This document shows positions 1 to 8,095 of a stretch of DNA of 39,371 nt, in pieces. Below the pieces are notes generated by a model. The model saw nothing but the letters and a program-made list of their open reading frames with translations, made no database searches and had not been told where the DNA came from. The DNA is taken from contig DHKI01000013.1 of the NCBI GenBank assembly GCA_002404755.1, positions 1 to 39,371 of the forward strand, written 5' to 3'. Origin of the DNA: Clostridiales bacterium UBA4698. GTDB taxonomy: Bacteria > Bacillota > Clostridia > TANB77 > UBA1234. How positions within the stretch are numbered: position 1 is the first letter of the stretch; each line of letters opens with the position of its first letter. The position numbers were made by a program, and so were the translations under genes.

Positions 1-2
1 AG

Positions 3-2990
3 AGTCAATTAACAGGTAAGACAATTTACGTGCCAAGCAAGTCTGCTGAGACAGCTTACAAGACATCATGGTCAGCAGATTTCACGGCAGACAGAATTCA
101 TCCAATACTAGAATTAGTTGGAGAAGAAAATATCACAATAAGTCTTGGTAGTACGTACACAGATGCAGGTTACACAGTTGCTGGTTTAACAACAGCCGAC
201 GAGAAATATTACACACCTTATGGTTATAAGGTTACAAAGACTGGCGAAGTTGTAACAAGCGAAGCAGGGGTATATAAGATAAAATACGAAATCACAAGAA
301 CATACACGAGTGGTGGCACATCAAAGACAGATACATTAATGGATGTTACAAGAATTATTACTGTTGAAGAAAAGATTGTTATAGTAGACGTTATACCACC
401 AAGAGGCAGTATAACAGTTAAAGATGCTACAATCAGAAATAATATTAACTATGTCCCATCAACCAGTGTGACATTAGAGATTTCAGCACAAGATAATATT
501 TCAACTGCTTCTGAGATTAAGGTTTATATTACGACTGAAGCAATAGATTTGACTAAGACAATTGCCGATGCTTTATGGGAGAATTACAGCAATGGTATGA
601 CAAAGACAATTACTATTACAGATGTTTCTACAACAACAAGAGTATATGCATTATTCAAAGATGCTGCTGGAAACACATCTGCTGCATTCACTGGAGCAGA
701 TACAGAGTATAGCATAATATACAATTTGAATGGTGGTACAGGTAGCATTGAAAATGGAACTGCAAATTATGGTTCACCTGCAATTTTAAGCAATAAGGTT
801 CCTTCTAAGAGCGGTATGTATTTCTTAGGATGGAGCACAAATGCTTCTGCTACAGTTGCTAGTTACAAGGCTGGCGGAATAATGCAAGCAGATACATTTA
901 AAGGAACAAACAAGAATATAAATTTATATGCTGTTTGGAGTAATAATAAACCTTTACTTTCAAATGTTGTAGCAAGCGGAGATTTAATTGATTTACCAAT
1001 ATACTATGAAGATTTGTCTGGAAAGGGTAAGACAGAATGGAGAGTAATCTCTGAGGTTACAAACAGCGTTACTGGTGGAAAATCAGTTGTTGTTATAAGC
1101 ACTGGTGTACCACTAACATTAAGCAATACTTCAGCAGATTTAGAGAATGATTTCTTCAACATGGATAATTATTCTGAAAATGGTTTTGAGAATAATATAG
1201 ATTTGAGCGAATTGTTCTTAAATAAGCATGTTGATATTGTTAATGAAAAAGCAAATGTTAAAGGAATTAAAGATGGCAACAATGTGTATGTTTTAGTTAC
1301 ATTGAGAGAGTCAACTTCAACTAATGGAAAGGATGCATATGACAAGTGGTCTCTTGAAAACAGTTTAGAAAAAATAACTGTAAACTTTAACACTGACGGA
1401 GGAACTTTAACAGAGGCTAGCAAGGATGTTGTATATGCCGGAAAATACGGCACACTTCCAACTCCAACAAAAGAAGGATATACTTTCGATGGTTGGTATA
1501 CAAGTGCTGACGGAACTTTAGTAAACGATACAACAAAGGTTACAAAGAATTATACTCATACACTATATGCACGTTGGACAAAAAATAAATATTCAATCAC
1601 ATTTAAAGCAAATGGTGGTACTGGTGAAATGGCTCAACAATCTGAATGGTACGGCACAAGTTTGAATATTAGCAAAAATACATTTACGTATACTGACTAT
1701 GTATTTGCAGGTTGGGCAACAAGTGCAAATGGAGATGTTAAATATCTAGACGAAGATGAAATAACATTTACAAACAACATGACATTGTATGCTAAATGGG
1801 TTCCGAAATTTGAGATAACAGCAAACTTCCATCCAGAAGGTGGAACAGTTACAACAGCATCAAAGAAGACATATTTGAGTACACCATATGGAACATTACC
1901 AACTCCAACCTATAGTGGCAAGGTATTTACAGGTTGGTATACAGAAAGTGGAGAGTTAGTAACAGCGAGAACATTCGTAGACAAGTATTGTCCTGGAACA
2001 GGAGATTATTGTGAATCAGGAACATCGGTTGCTTGTACAAAATGTGAAGGCGACGGAAAGGTTGACTACACATGTAAAGACGGTTCTAAAACAACAGTTA
2101 GTTGTACAAATTGTGGCGGTGATGGAGAAGTTGTTTCTAGCTACACATGTACAGATGGTTCAAGCACTTGGAGAAGTTGCAGCAGCTGTGGAGGAAGTGG
2201 CAAAACTACAGAGACTTGCACAGCTGGTGGTAATAAGAGTGTGAGTTGTACAACATGTGGAGGCGATGGAAAAGTTAATTATACATGTTCAAATTATTCT
2301 ACATGTGGAACTTGTGGTGGTTCGGGAACTTTAGCAGCTGAGTATGTTTCTAATACGGCTCCTTGCACAGTTGCTGGATGTAACGGTACTGAAACACAGA
2401 TTTCATGTAGAAGCTGTGGACAATATGTTAGACATTATTGTACAGGTGGATGTGGCTCTAGTGGAGGTTCTTTTGCACATGAGCAAAACTGCCCAAGCAC
2501 AGTGAGTTGCTCAAGCTGTTCGGGAAAAGGCAAATCAGCATGTTCACATGGTTATAGAACTAGTCATACGGTTTCTAATGGAAAGACTTGTACATCATGT
2601 AATGGAAGTGGTAAAAGAGTAATGATAGTTAAATGTTCACATGGAAAGACATCAAGTCATACTTACAGTGTAAGTTGCTCAAATTGTAGTGGAAAAGGTG
2701 GATATTATGATACTACAACATGTAGTCATGGATATACTTCTAGTCATACTGTATCATATAGTAGCACATGCTCTACATGTTCTGGAAATGGTACTGTAAC
2801 TAAATCATCACCTTGTACACATGGTTATACATCGGCTCACACAGTGAGAAATGGTAAGTCGTGTACAACATGTAGTGGAAGTGGTGCAATAACAGCTCCT
2901 TGTGAACACGGTTACACAACAAAGCACGAGTTTTGTGCAGCACATAATTTGAATTATGCACATATTGAATTATTTGCTAAATGGAATTGA
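3..2990 (+). CDS. Large surface protein (partial, 5' end outside window): Ig-like domains, InlB-type repeats and a DnaJ-like Cys/His-rich module
   Basis: The reading frame is open through the left edge, so the N terminus is missing; the GTG at 30 is an internal codon. From left to right I see a DUF5011-like Ig domain (about 90-380), a second Ig-like domain ending in the KDAAGN motif (about 400-700), then InlB/Flg_new-type beta-grasp repeats recognisable by (N/D)GGT, GWxT and the closing LYAxW at about 715-940, 1370-1575, 1585-1800 and from 1810. The last repeat is interrupted at 1989 by about 950 bases coding for ten CxxCxGxG motifs like the DnaJ zinc finger (such as CTKCEGDG, CSSCGGSG) and several CxHG(Y/K)xxxH motifs, and it closes only at the very end with IELFAKWN. 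The protein is presumably extracellular, perhaps an adhesin. No C-terminal sorting signal is visible, so anchoring must lie in the missing N terminus. The neighbour downstream has a paralogous Ig-like domain. Confident as a surface protein, unsure of the ligand. Confidence 0.85.
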   Translation, partial: SQLTGKTIYVPSKSAETAYKTSWSADFTADRIHPILELVGEENITISLGSTYTDAGYTVAGLTTADEKYYTPYGYKVTKTGEVVTSEAGVYKIKYEITRTYTSGGTSKTDTLMDVTRIITVEEKIVIVDVIPPRGSITVKDATIRNNINYVPSTSVTLEISAQDNISTASEIKVYITTEAIDLTKTIADALWENYSNGMTKTITITDVSTTTRVYALFKDAAGNTSAAFTGADTEYSIIYNLNGGTGSIENGTANYGSPAILSNKVPSKSGMYFLGWSTNASATVASYKAGGIMQADTFKGTNKNINLYAVWSNNKPLLSNVVASGDLIDLPIYYEDLSGKGKTEWRVISEVTNSVTGGKSVVVISTGVPLTLSNTSADLENDFFNMDNYSENGFENNIDLSELFLNKHVDIVNEKANVKGIKDGNNVYVLVTLRESTSTNGKDAYDKWSLENSLEKITVNFNTDGGTLTEASKDVVYAGKYGTLPTPTKEGYTFDGWYTSADGTLVNDTTKVTKNYTHTLYARWTKNKYSITFKANGGTGEMAQQSEWYGTSLNISKNTFTYTDYVFAGWATSANGDVKYLDEDEITFTNNMTLYAKWVPKFEITANFHPEGGTVTTASKKTYLSTPYGTLPTPTYSGKVFTGWYTESGELVTARTFVDKYCPGTGDYCESGTSVACTKCEGDGKVDYTCKDGSKTTVSCTNCGGDGEVVSSYTCTDGSSTWRSCSSCGGSGKTTETCTAGGNKSVSCTTCGGDGKVNYTCSNYSTCGTCGGSGTLAAEYVSNTAPCTVAGCNGTETQISCRSCGQYVRHYCTGGCGSSGGSFAHEQNCPSTVSCSSCSGKGKSACSHGYRTSHTVSNGKTCTSCNGSGKRVMIVKCSHGKTSSHTYSVSCSNCSGKGGYYDTTTCSHGYTSSHTVSYSSTCSTCSGNGTVTKSSPCTHGYTSAHTVRNGKSCTTCSGSGAITAPCEHGYTTKHEFCAAHNLNYAHIELFAKWN

Positions 2991-3015
2991 TAATTATGTG
3001 CAAAAATGTGATAAA
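2987..3015 (+). promoter_or_regulatory. Promoter for the second surface protein
   Basis: TTGATA at 2987-2992, a 17-base spacer, and GATAAA at 3010-3015 preceded by TG. The -35 overlaps the stop codon of the upstream gene, so the two surface-protein genes need not be co-transcribed only. Confidence 0.5.
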
Positions 3016-3039
3016 ATATTTTAAGAAAGGATGGCACTT

Positions 3040-5076
3040 ATGAAGAAAAAAGAAATTATAGCAAGCCTAATATCTATAACGGTAGGGGCGATAATTCTGG
3101 CGGTTGGCTGGCACAAACTTGCCAGCACGAGCCGAAATAATTTAATATCGTGCAAGCATGTTGATGAAAACATAGACATGATTTGTGATTCATGTGGTGC
3201 TAGCCTTTCTTTTAAAGATTATGCTTTTGAGCAGGAGCTAAAAAAGAACATTAGCGGTGATGAAAACATACAAGCTAAAGGCGACATGTTAAACGGAACC
3301 GAGCTTGTGGCTAGCAAATTAGAAAATGTCGATACGATTGCACTTGCTAAAAAGCATATACCTACACTTAAAGACGAAGATATTATTGCAGGATATGATA
3401 TTTCAATGCTTGTTAATGATATGAAATTCGAGCCAAAAAGATATGGCGAAAGTGTAAATATTAGCATCGATGGATTAAACGTAAAAGATAAAGAAAACAT
3501 GGCGATGCTACACATATTAGGTGATTTTACATACGAAATAATTCCACTAGATAGTTTTAGCAAAAACAAGATTGGCTTTAATGCCACTAGTTTTTCAACA
3601 TATATATTGGTGACTTTAGGAACATATAATGTTACGTTTTCTGGCGACGGAGATGTTACAATTCTTGATCAATATGGTGTTGAGTTAAAGAATAATTCTA
3701 CAATAGACGGTGGTACAAATTTCACTTTTACGATAGTTTCGAATGATGGATATGAGTTAAAAGGTGCTACGCTTTCAAACAGCGGAGCCGCAACGATAAG
3801 CGGAGTTGGAAATGGCTATGGTCAAACTTTTACAGTAAAGAATATAACTTCTAATTTGAACATTAATATTAACACAATTGAGTTGCCTAAGATTGTTTCT
3901 AATCCAAAGACGCAAAAGATTAAAGATGGTTCATATGCGAGCTTTAGTGTTACTGGTGAAAATGTTAAAAAGGTTGTTTGGGAATACAGAGAAAGTGGAG
4001 ATGCTGAGTGGAAATCTACAAACGGTGTTTGGGGTTACTCAATGCTACAAGGTACAACATCAACATTTAGTACAGGAACAGTAGAGGAGAATAAAAGTGG
4101 ATATCAAGTAAGAGCTTTGTTATATGCTGAAACAACATCAACAAAGCCAACGATATCAGAGCCTGCAATGTTAATTGCTATGCAAGACGTTGTGACAGTT
4201 GATATTAGGTCTACTTTATTACCTGAATATCCTATCATAATAACTTCTAGACCGGCAGGCGTTTGGGGCTATACAGATGTTTCATTTACAATGGTGACTG
4301 GAGGAAAATTGCCAGAAAATCAAATATTGCAATACAAGATTGGAAATGGTGCTTGGACAGATTATTCAGCTGAAACAGTGATTAGCACGGAGGGAACTAC
4401 ATTACTATATGGTAGAGCTATAAATGCAGATGACACAAGATATATAAGCGAAGAAGTAGTTGCTGAAATCAAGATTGATAAAACAAATCCATATATTACA
4501 GTTAATAAGATTACTGATTCTTCGGTTGAGTTTACTGCATCAGATGGACTTTCAGGTGTTGCAGCTTGGGCTGTGACAGATGGTACAACAGCTCCTAAGA
4601 ACAAGGTGACAACAGATTCTGTTTCTGGAGATAAGTTAAATACATGGTATTCAGTTTCAGGTATTGCTACACCAATGGATTTGAGTTTCGAAGGTTTGAG
4701 TTTGGGAACATATTATATCTGGTTAAAGGATAGAGCAGGAAATGTATGCACACCTAAGGATATAACAATATATAAAGACATCATGGCACCTATCGGAAGT
4801 TTGAAGATTGTTGGTAATGAAATTGACGGTACTACATATGTAAATAATACTACTGTAAAATTAATTATTACAGCTACTGATAACGTAACAGCTACTTCAA
4901 ATCTAAAGATGAAGATATTCAATAAAGAAGATTTCGAGGACTTGAAATCGCTTAAGGATATCGCGTGGGAAGATTTTGCAAGTGAAGTTACATGGCAAAT
5001 TCCAAGCAACGATGGTGCTAAGAGAGTGTTCTTGTTACTAAAAGACGAGGCTGGAAATATTTCGTTAGCGTTATAA
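3040..5076 (+). CDS. Membrane-anchored Ig-like surface protein, paralogous to the upstream gene
   Basis: 678 residues. The ATG at 3031 abuts the AGAAAGGA ribosome-binding site, so the ATG at 3040 (spacing about 8) is preferred. The N terminus is MKKKE followed by a hydrophobic segment (about residues 6-26) that can act as signal anchor. Next comes a Cys/His motif, CKHVDENIDMICDSCG, of the HxDxNxDxxCDxCG type common in clostridial surface proteins. Ig-like beta domains fill the rest. The C-terminal domain, ending KDEAGNISLAL, matches the Ig-like domain at about 400-700 of the upstream gene, so the pair arose by duplication. It lacks the InlB repeats and the long Cys-rich module of its neighbour. 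No LPxTG signal is present. Role probably adhesion or envelope structure; substrate unknown. Confidence 0.8.
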   Translation: MKKKEIIASLISITVGAIILAVGWHKLASTSRNNLISCKHVDENIDMICDSCGASLSFKDYAFEQELKKNISGDENIQAKGDMLNGTELVASKLENVDTIALAKKHIPTLKDEDIIAGYDISMLVNDMKFEPKRYGESVNISIDGLNVKDKENMAMLHILGDFTYEIIPLDSFSKNKIGFNATSFSTYILVTLGTYNVTFSGDGDVTILDQYGVELKNNSTIDGGTNFTFTIVSNDGYELKGATLSNSGAATISGVGNGYGQTFTVKNITSNLNININTIELPKIVSNPKTQKIKDGSYASFSVTGENVKKVVWEYRESGDAEWKSTNGVWGYSMLQGTTSTFSTGTVEENKSGYQVRALLYAETTSTKPTISEPAMLIAMQDVVTVDIRSTLLPEYPIIITSRPAGVWGYTDVSFTMVTGGKLPENQILQYKIGNGAWTDYSAETVISTEGTTLLYGRAINADDTRYISEEVVAEIKIDKTNPYITVNKITDSSVEFTASDGLSGVAAWAVTDGTTAPKNKVTTDSVSGDKLNTWYSVSGIATPMDLSFEGLSLGTYYIWLKDRAGNVCTPKDITIYKDIMAPIGSLKIVGNEIDGTTYVNNTTVKLIITATDNVTATSNLKMKIFNKEDFEDLKSLKDIAWEDFASEVTWQIPSNDGAKRVFLLLKDEAGNISLAL

Positions 5077-5140
5077 AAAATGATAACTTTAAAATATTCG
5101 AACTGACAGAAAAGAAGTCTTAGTAGAAGTGGTTAAATAA

Positions 5141-5184
5141 AAAGAGAGATTTACCTTAAGTTTTAGGTGGTCTCTCTTTGTTTT
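5141..5184 (+). terminator. Rho-independent terminator
   Basis: AAAGAGAG at 5141-5148 pairs with CTCTCTTT at 5172-5179, with an inner ACCT/AGGT stem, followed by a T-rich run. It ends the surface-protein transcript. Confidence 0.7.
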
Positions 5185-5371
5185 TGAGTTTAGCAAATGG
5201 CTTAAATTTATCGTGAATTGTAAATGATAAAATTAATTGAATAAATAGCAGAATTAAAAGAAGATATGAGACTGCTTAGGGTACATTGTTAGTTCAAAAT
5301 ATGGTTGCTAACGATTAAGAAGTGGTGTATACTTTTTTTAGGTGTTTAATTATGTTTTTGGAGGTATACTA
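5185..5371 (+). promoter_or_regulatory. Intergenic region with promoter for the RsiV-like gene
   Basis: TTGCTA at 5305-5310 and TATACT at 5328-5333 are 17 bases apart, with TG just before the -10. The GGAGGT at 5360-5365 sets the ATG at 5372 as start. Nothing else is recognisable in the AT-rich stretch before it. Confidence 0.6.
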
Positions 5372-6136
5372 ATGAATAAGAAATCTAAAGTGATTTTAAT
5401 TATATGTGTGATTGTTGTTGTGCTAGCTGCTGGAGGATATGTTGCGTATAATATGATGCACTCAGAGCCAACTCCACCAGATATTATCGTGCCATCTGGT
5501 GATGTGGAAGAAGAAAAGCCAAAGGCTGAATCTGTTGTGGTTCAAGATGTTAAGGTTGAAAACTATACAGATAACAGATATATAAATTGCGTATATCCTA
5601 AGGTTACAAATCTTACGAATAAAGAGTTTGAAAATTATATTAACAAGCAAATTGCTATGAATATAAGCGAGTACAGAAATGAGATTGAGTATATAATTGA
5701 TGACGAGACTTTGCCAACAGAAATGTATAGATATGTTACATCTTATTCTAGATATAACTGCGATAAGTATTTGTCGTTGGTTATTGACCAAGATTATCAA
5801 ACTGGCGGAATTCGTTCAAACAAATGGAAAGACATATATAATATAAATGTTGAGACACAAAGAATTTTTTATCTAGAGGATTTGTTTGAAGCTGGTGCTA
5901 AGTATGAAGAAGCTATTATTGCAGAGATAACAAAACAGGCCGAGGCAAAGAACATGGAACTTGTTGGTGGAAACGGCTTAACAAAGCTTCCTAAAAAACA
6001 AAAGTTTTATATAAAGGATGATAAACTTACAATTTATTTTGACCCTTCAGAAATTTCAGCAACTGCCTTTGGCGAGCAACATTTCGAAATGCCATTTACA
6101 ATGAATGAAGAAGGATTTTTTGAAATAGGACAATAA
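5372..6136 (+). CDS. Membrane-anchored DUF4163/DUF3298 (RsiV-like) domain protein
   Basis: 254 residues. GGAGGT six bases before ATG 5372 decides the start. MNKKSK is followed by a single hydrophobic helix (about residues 8-26), then a Pro/acidic linker and an extracellular domain. The exported part has the feel of the DUF4163 plus DUF3298 pair found in RsiV anti-sigma factors and the PdaC N terminus: paired YP-type strands, FENYINKQI, DQDYQTGG, and a C-terminal half with FYIKDDKLTIYFDP near the end. No cytoplasmic anti-sigma domain is present, so it is not a complete RsiV. Lysozyme or glycan binding is possible but not shown. Its last codons are repeated in a 27-bp direct repeat beyond the AbiE cassette. 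Confidence 0.7.
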   Translation: MNKKSKVILIICVIVVVLAAGGYVAYNMMHSEPTPPDIIVPSGDVEEEKPKAESVVVQDVKVENYTDNRYINCVYPKVTNLTNKEFENYINKQIAMNISEYRNEIEYIIDDETLPTEMYRYVTSYSRYNCDKYLSLVIDQDYQTGGIRSNKWKDIYNINVETQRIFYLEDLFEAGAKYEEAIIAEITKQAEAKNMELVGGNGLTKLPKKQKFYIKDDKLTIYFDPSEISATAFGEQHFEMPFTMNEEGFFEIGQ

Positions 6137-6137
6137 A
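6111..6137 (+). repeat. 27-bp direct repeat, left copy (flanks AbiE cassette)
   Basis: Identical to 7688-7714. This copy codes for the last residues (GFFEIGQ) and stop of the RsiV-like gene. The two copies bracket the AbiE pair. Confidence 0.85.
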
Positions 6138-6236
6138 GATTATTTAAATGGAAGATATGGTGCTATTTCAGTATTAGAGAAATCTAATATTTTATTCACA
6201 TAAATTAATCTGTTTTTTAAAGTTATATACAATATA

Positions 6237-6265
6237 TTTACAATCGTGCTACAAAATGATAAAAT
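6237..6265 (+). promoter_or_regulatory. Promoter for the abiE operon
   Basis: TTTACA at 6237-6242, 17-base spacer, TAAAAT at 6260-6265, about 28 bases before ATG 6294, which has an AAGGAGA ribosome-binding site. Confidence 0.6.
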
Positions 6266-6293
6266 ATAAGCACAATTGTAAAAGGAGATTGGA

Positions 6294-6878
6294 ATGATTG
6301 ATAGAATTTTGAAAATAATGAAAGAAAGCAATGAAATAATAACACCTGCACAATTAGAAAAAAAGGGAATATCAAGAGTATATTTATCAAAAATGGAAAA
6401 GGAAGGAATAATTGAAAAAATTGATAGAGGAATATATGTAACTGAAAATTTTAAATATGACGAATATTATTTATTTCAGCTAAAATATCCAAAAGCAATA
6501 TTTTCTCATAATACAGCTTTATATTTTTACGAAATGACAGAAAGAACTCCAATAAAGATGGATGTGACAGTATATAGAGAATATAATCCTCATAGATTTA
6601 AAGATTTAGTAAATGTTTATAAAATCAGTAAAGAATTATATGATTTGGGAGTTACAGAAAAAAAATCGCCACAAGGAATGAAAGTTAAAATATACAATTT
6701 AGAAAGAACGGTATGTGATATTATAAAAGATAAAGATTGCTTGGATATAGAAATTAGAAATAAAGCAATAAAAAAAGCAATTAGAAGTAAAGAATTTAAT
6801 GCAAGTAAAATGTTTGAATATGCAAAGAAAATGAATATATATGACAAAGTAAAGAATTATATGGAGGCAATTATATGA
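6294..6878 (+). CDS. abiEi: AbiEi-type antitoxin (type IV TA / abortive infection)
   Basis: 194 residues. The N-terminal 60 residues read as a winged-helix domain (ITPAQLEKKGISRVYLSKMEKEGIIEKIDRGIY pattern, split here between recognition helix and wing), typical of AbiEi antitoxins that repress their own operon; the rest matches the C-terminal antitoxin domain, with the SHNTALYFYEMTER and NLERTVCDIIKD landmarks. Its stop overlaps the start of the next gene by 4 bases (ATGA), the usual AbiEi-AbiEii arrangement. In the family the antitoxin counters the nucleotidyltransferase toxin without stable binding. The pair sits as a cassette between 27-bp direct repeats and is markedly AT-rich. Confidence 0.85.
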   Translation: MIDRILKIMKESNEIITPAQLEKKGISRVYLSKMEKEGIIEKIDRGIYVTENFKYDEYYLFQLKYPKAIFSHNTALYFYEMTERTPIKMDVTVYREYNPHRFKDLVNVYKISKELYDLGVTEKKSPQGMKVKIYNLERTVCDIIKDKDCLDIEIRNKAIKKAIRSKEFNASKMFEYAKKMNIYDKVKNYMEAII

Positions 6879-7705
6879 TAAAAAATGCTAAAAGTTTAAT
6901 GGACAAATCCAGAAACTTAGCAGCAAGTTGTAATGTTACAACAAATGAAGTATTACAAAATTATATGTTTGAAAGAATATTAGAAAGATTATCCGTCTCA
7001 AAATATAAAAATAATTTTATATTAAAAGGTGGGCTTTTATTATCTTCAATGATGGGAATTGATACAAGAACGACCATGGATATGGATACTTGCATAAAGG
7101 GAATAGATTTAACAGATGAGCAATTATACGAAGTATTGCGAGAGATATTAAATATAGATGTAAATGATGGCATAAAATTTGAAATACGAAATTCTCAGCC
7201 AATTAGAGAAGATGATGATTATGGTGGATTAAAATATAATTTATTAGCTATATTTGATAATTTAAGAGTTAATTTAAGTATAGATATAGCTACAGGTGAT
7301 TTAATAACCCCAAAAGAAATAGAATATGATTATAAAATGATGTTTGAGGATAGAAGTTTGAAGATTATGACATATAACATAGAGAGTATAATCGCAGAAA
7401 AGTTTCAAACGATAATAAGTAGGGGAGTATTAAATAGCAGAATGAAAGATTATTATGATTTATACTATTTAATTACATATAAAGAAATTTCAAAAGAAAA
7501 CTTGAAAAATGCCATAATAAAAACCTTCAATAAAAGGAATACAGATATAAAAAGTATAAATAAAGTTATTGAAGAAATAGAAAAAAGTGAATTTGTAAAA
7601 GACTTATGGTCAAGTTATTCAAAAAAATATCAATATGCGAAATGTCTAGAGTTTAAAAAGGTAATAACTTCTATAAAAAATATAGAAAAGGATTTTTTGA
7701 AATAG
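6875..7705 (+). CDS. abiEii: AbiEii-type nucleotidyltransferase toxin
   Basis: 276 residues. The DNA polymerase beta-like nucleotidyltransferase core is visible as LKGGLLLS (family KGGTxL) followed about 18 residues later by RTTMDMDT (family R-x-S/T-x-D-x-D), the metal-binding acidic pair. The later IIAEKFQTIISRG and RMKDYYDLYYL motifs are standard AbiEii landmarks. AbiEii proteins transfer nucleotides, in some cases to tRNA 3' ends, and halt growth during phage infection. Translationally coupled to abiEi. The last codons (KDFLK, stop) lie inside the right copy of the 27-bp repeat, in a different frame from the left copy, so the end of this gene is made of duplicated sequence. Confidence 0.85.
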   Translation: MIKNAKSLMDKSRNLAASCNVTTNEVLQNYMFERILERLSVSKYKNNFILKGGLLLSSMMGIDTRTTMDMDTCIKGIDLTDEQLYEVLREILNIDVNDGIKFEIRNSQPIREDDDYGGLKYNLLAIFDNLRVNLSIDIATGDLITPKEIEYDYKMMFEDRSLKIMTYNIESIIAEKFQTIISRGVLNSRMKDYYDLYYLITYKEISKENLKNAIIKTFNKRNTDIKSINKVIEEIEKSEFVKDLWSSYSKKYQYAKCLEFKKVITSIKNIEKDFLK

Positions 7706-7714
7706 GACAATAAA
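7688..7714 (+). repeat. 27-bp direct repeat, right copy (flanks AbiE cassette)
   Basis: Identical to 6111-6137. It ends five bases before the -35 of the cysS promoter. Confidence 0.85.
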
Positions 7715-7718
7715 ATAG

Positions 7719-7747
7719 TTGACATTTTATGGCAAGTTGAATATAAT
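7719..7747 (+). promoter_or_regulatory. Consensus promoter of the cysS leader
   Basis: Perfect TTGACA (7719-7724), 17-base spacer, perfect TATAAT (7742-7747). It starts a leader of about 340 bases before cysS. Confidence 0.85.
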
Positions 7748-7816
7748 AGATATTGTTAGAAAACTTTGAAATTTTAGCTTAAACCCAAAATATTTATATT
7801 AAAAGGAGTCGTAAAT

Positions 7817-7858
7817 ATGATAAGAAATATACTTTTAACATGCTGTTGTACGAGATAA
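7817..7858 (+). CDS. Cysteine-rich leader peptide of the cysS attenuator
   Basis: A 13-codon frame, MIRNILLTCCCTR, with an AAAAGGAG ribosome-binding site nine bases upstream. It carries three consecutive cysteine codons (TGC TGT TGT at 7841-7849) directly before the cysteinyl-tRNA synthetase gene. This is the classic design of a leader peptide whose translation senses charged tRNA-Cys. It is followed by alternative hairpins and a terminator. I see no T-box motif, the more usual control of aminoacyl-tRNA synthetases in this phylum. Confidence 0.75.
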   Translation: MIRNILLTCCCTR

Positions 7859-7898
7859 ATGCTCTGTCTTAATTAGTAGACATGAGTATTAAAAGTCG

Positions 7899-7978
7899 TG
7901 CCTACATGAAAGTATATTTATTATCGAAAATAAATTATGAAGCTATGTAGGCAAGTGAAATTGCATGCATAGCTTTTT
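7899..7978 (+). promoter_or_regulatory. Attenuator: antiterminator and terminator upstream of cysS
   Basis: Terminator: AAGCTATG (7940-7947) pairs with CATAGCTT (7968-7975), with an inner GCAA/TTGC hairpin, followed by a T run. Antiterminator: TGCCTACAT (7899-7907) is perfectly complementary to ATGTAGGCA (7945-7953), which would destroy the terminator's 5' arm. A further hairpin (about 7862-7886) sits just after the leader-peptide stop. The arrangement supports ribosome-mediated attenuation in response to cysteine starvation; the mechanism is inferred. Confidence 0.7.
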
Positions 7979-8095
7979 AATTTGTTCATATAAATGAAGA
8001 AAAAGCGGGTGCATTTGAAAATCAGAAAACCACATAGAGTTACTTATTGTAAATATTGTATTTTTGTGGTAAATTATTTGTATTGGAGGTTAGTT

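Noticed and set aside
1169..1453. Antisense open frames across the repeat-rich surface genes
   Set aside because: They have no ribosome-binding sites and reflect codon bias of the repeats; the same occurs opposite the adhesin gene.
5185..5340. Riboswitch or small RNA before the RsiV-like gene
   Set aside because: One weak hairpin (GTTAG/CTAAC) only; the promoter lies downstream of most of it.
7800..8095. T-box riboswitch for cysS
   Set aside because: I cannot find the conserved T-box sequence or a stem I specifier; the Cys leader peptide explains the region better.
7994..8095. Upstream start extending CysS by 34 residues
   Set aside because: The extension has no ribosome-binding site and no match to CysRS, whereas GGAGGT precedes ATG 8096.
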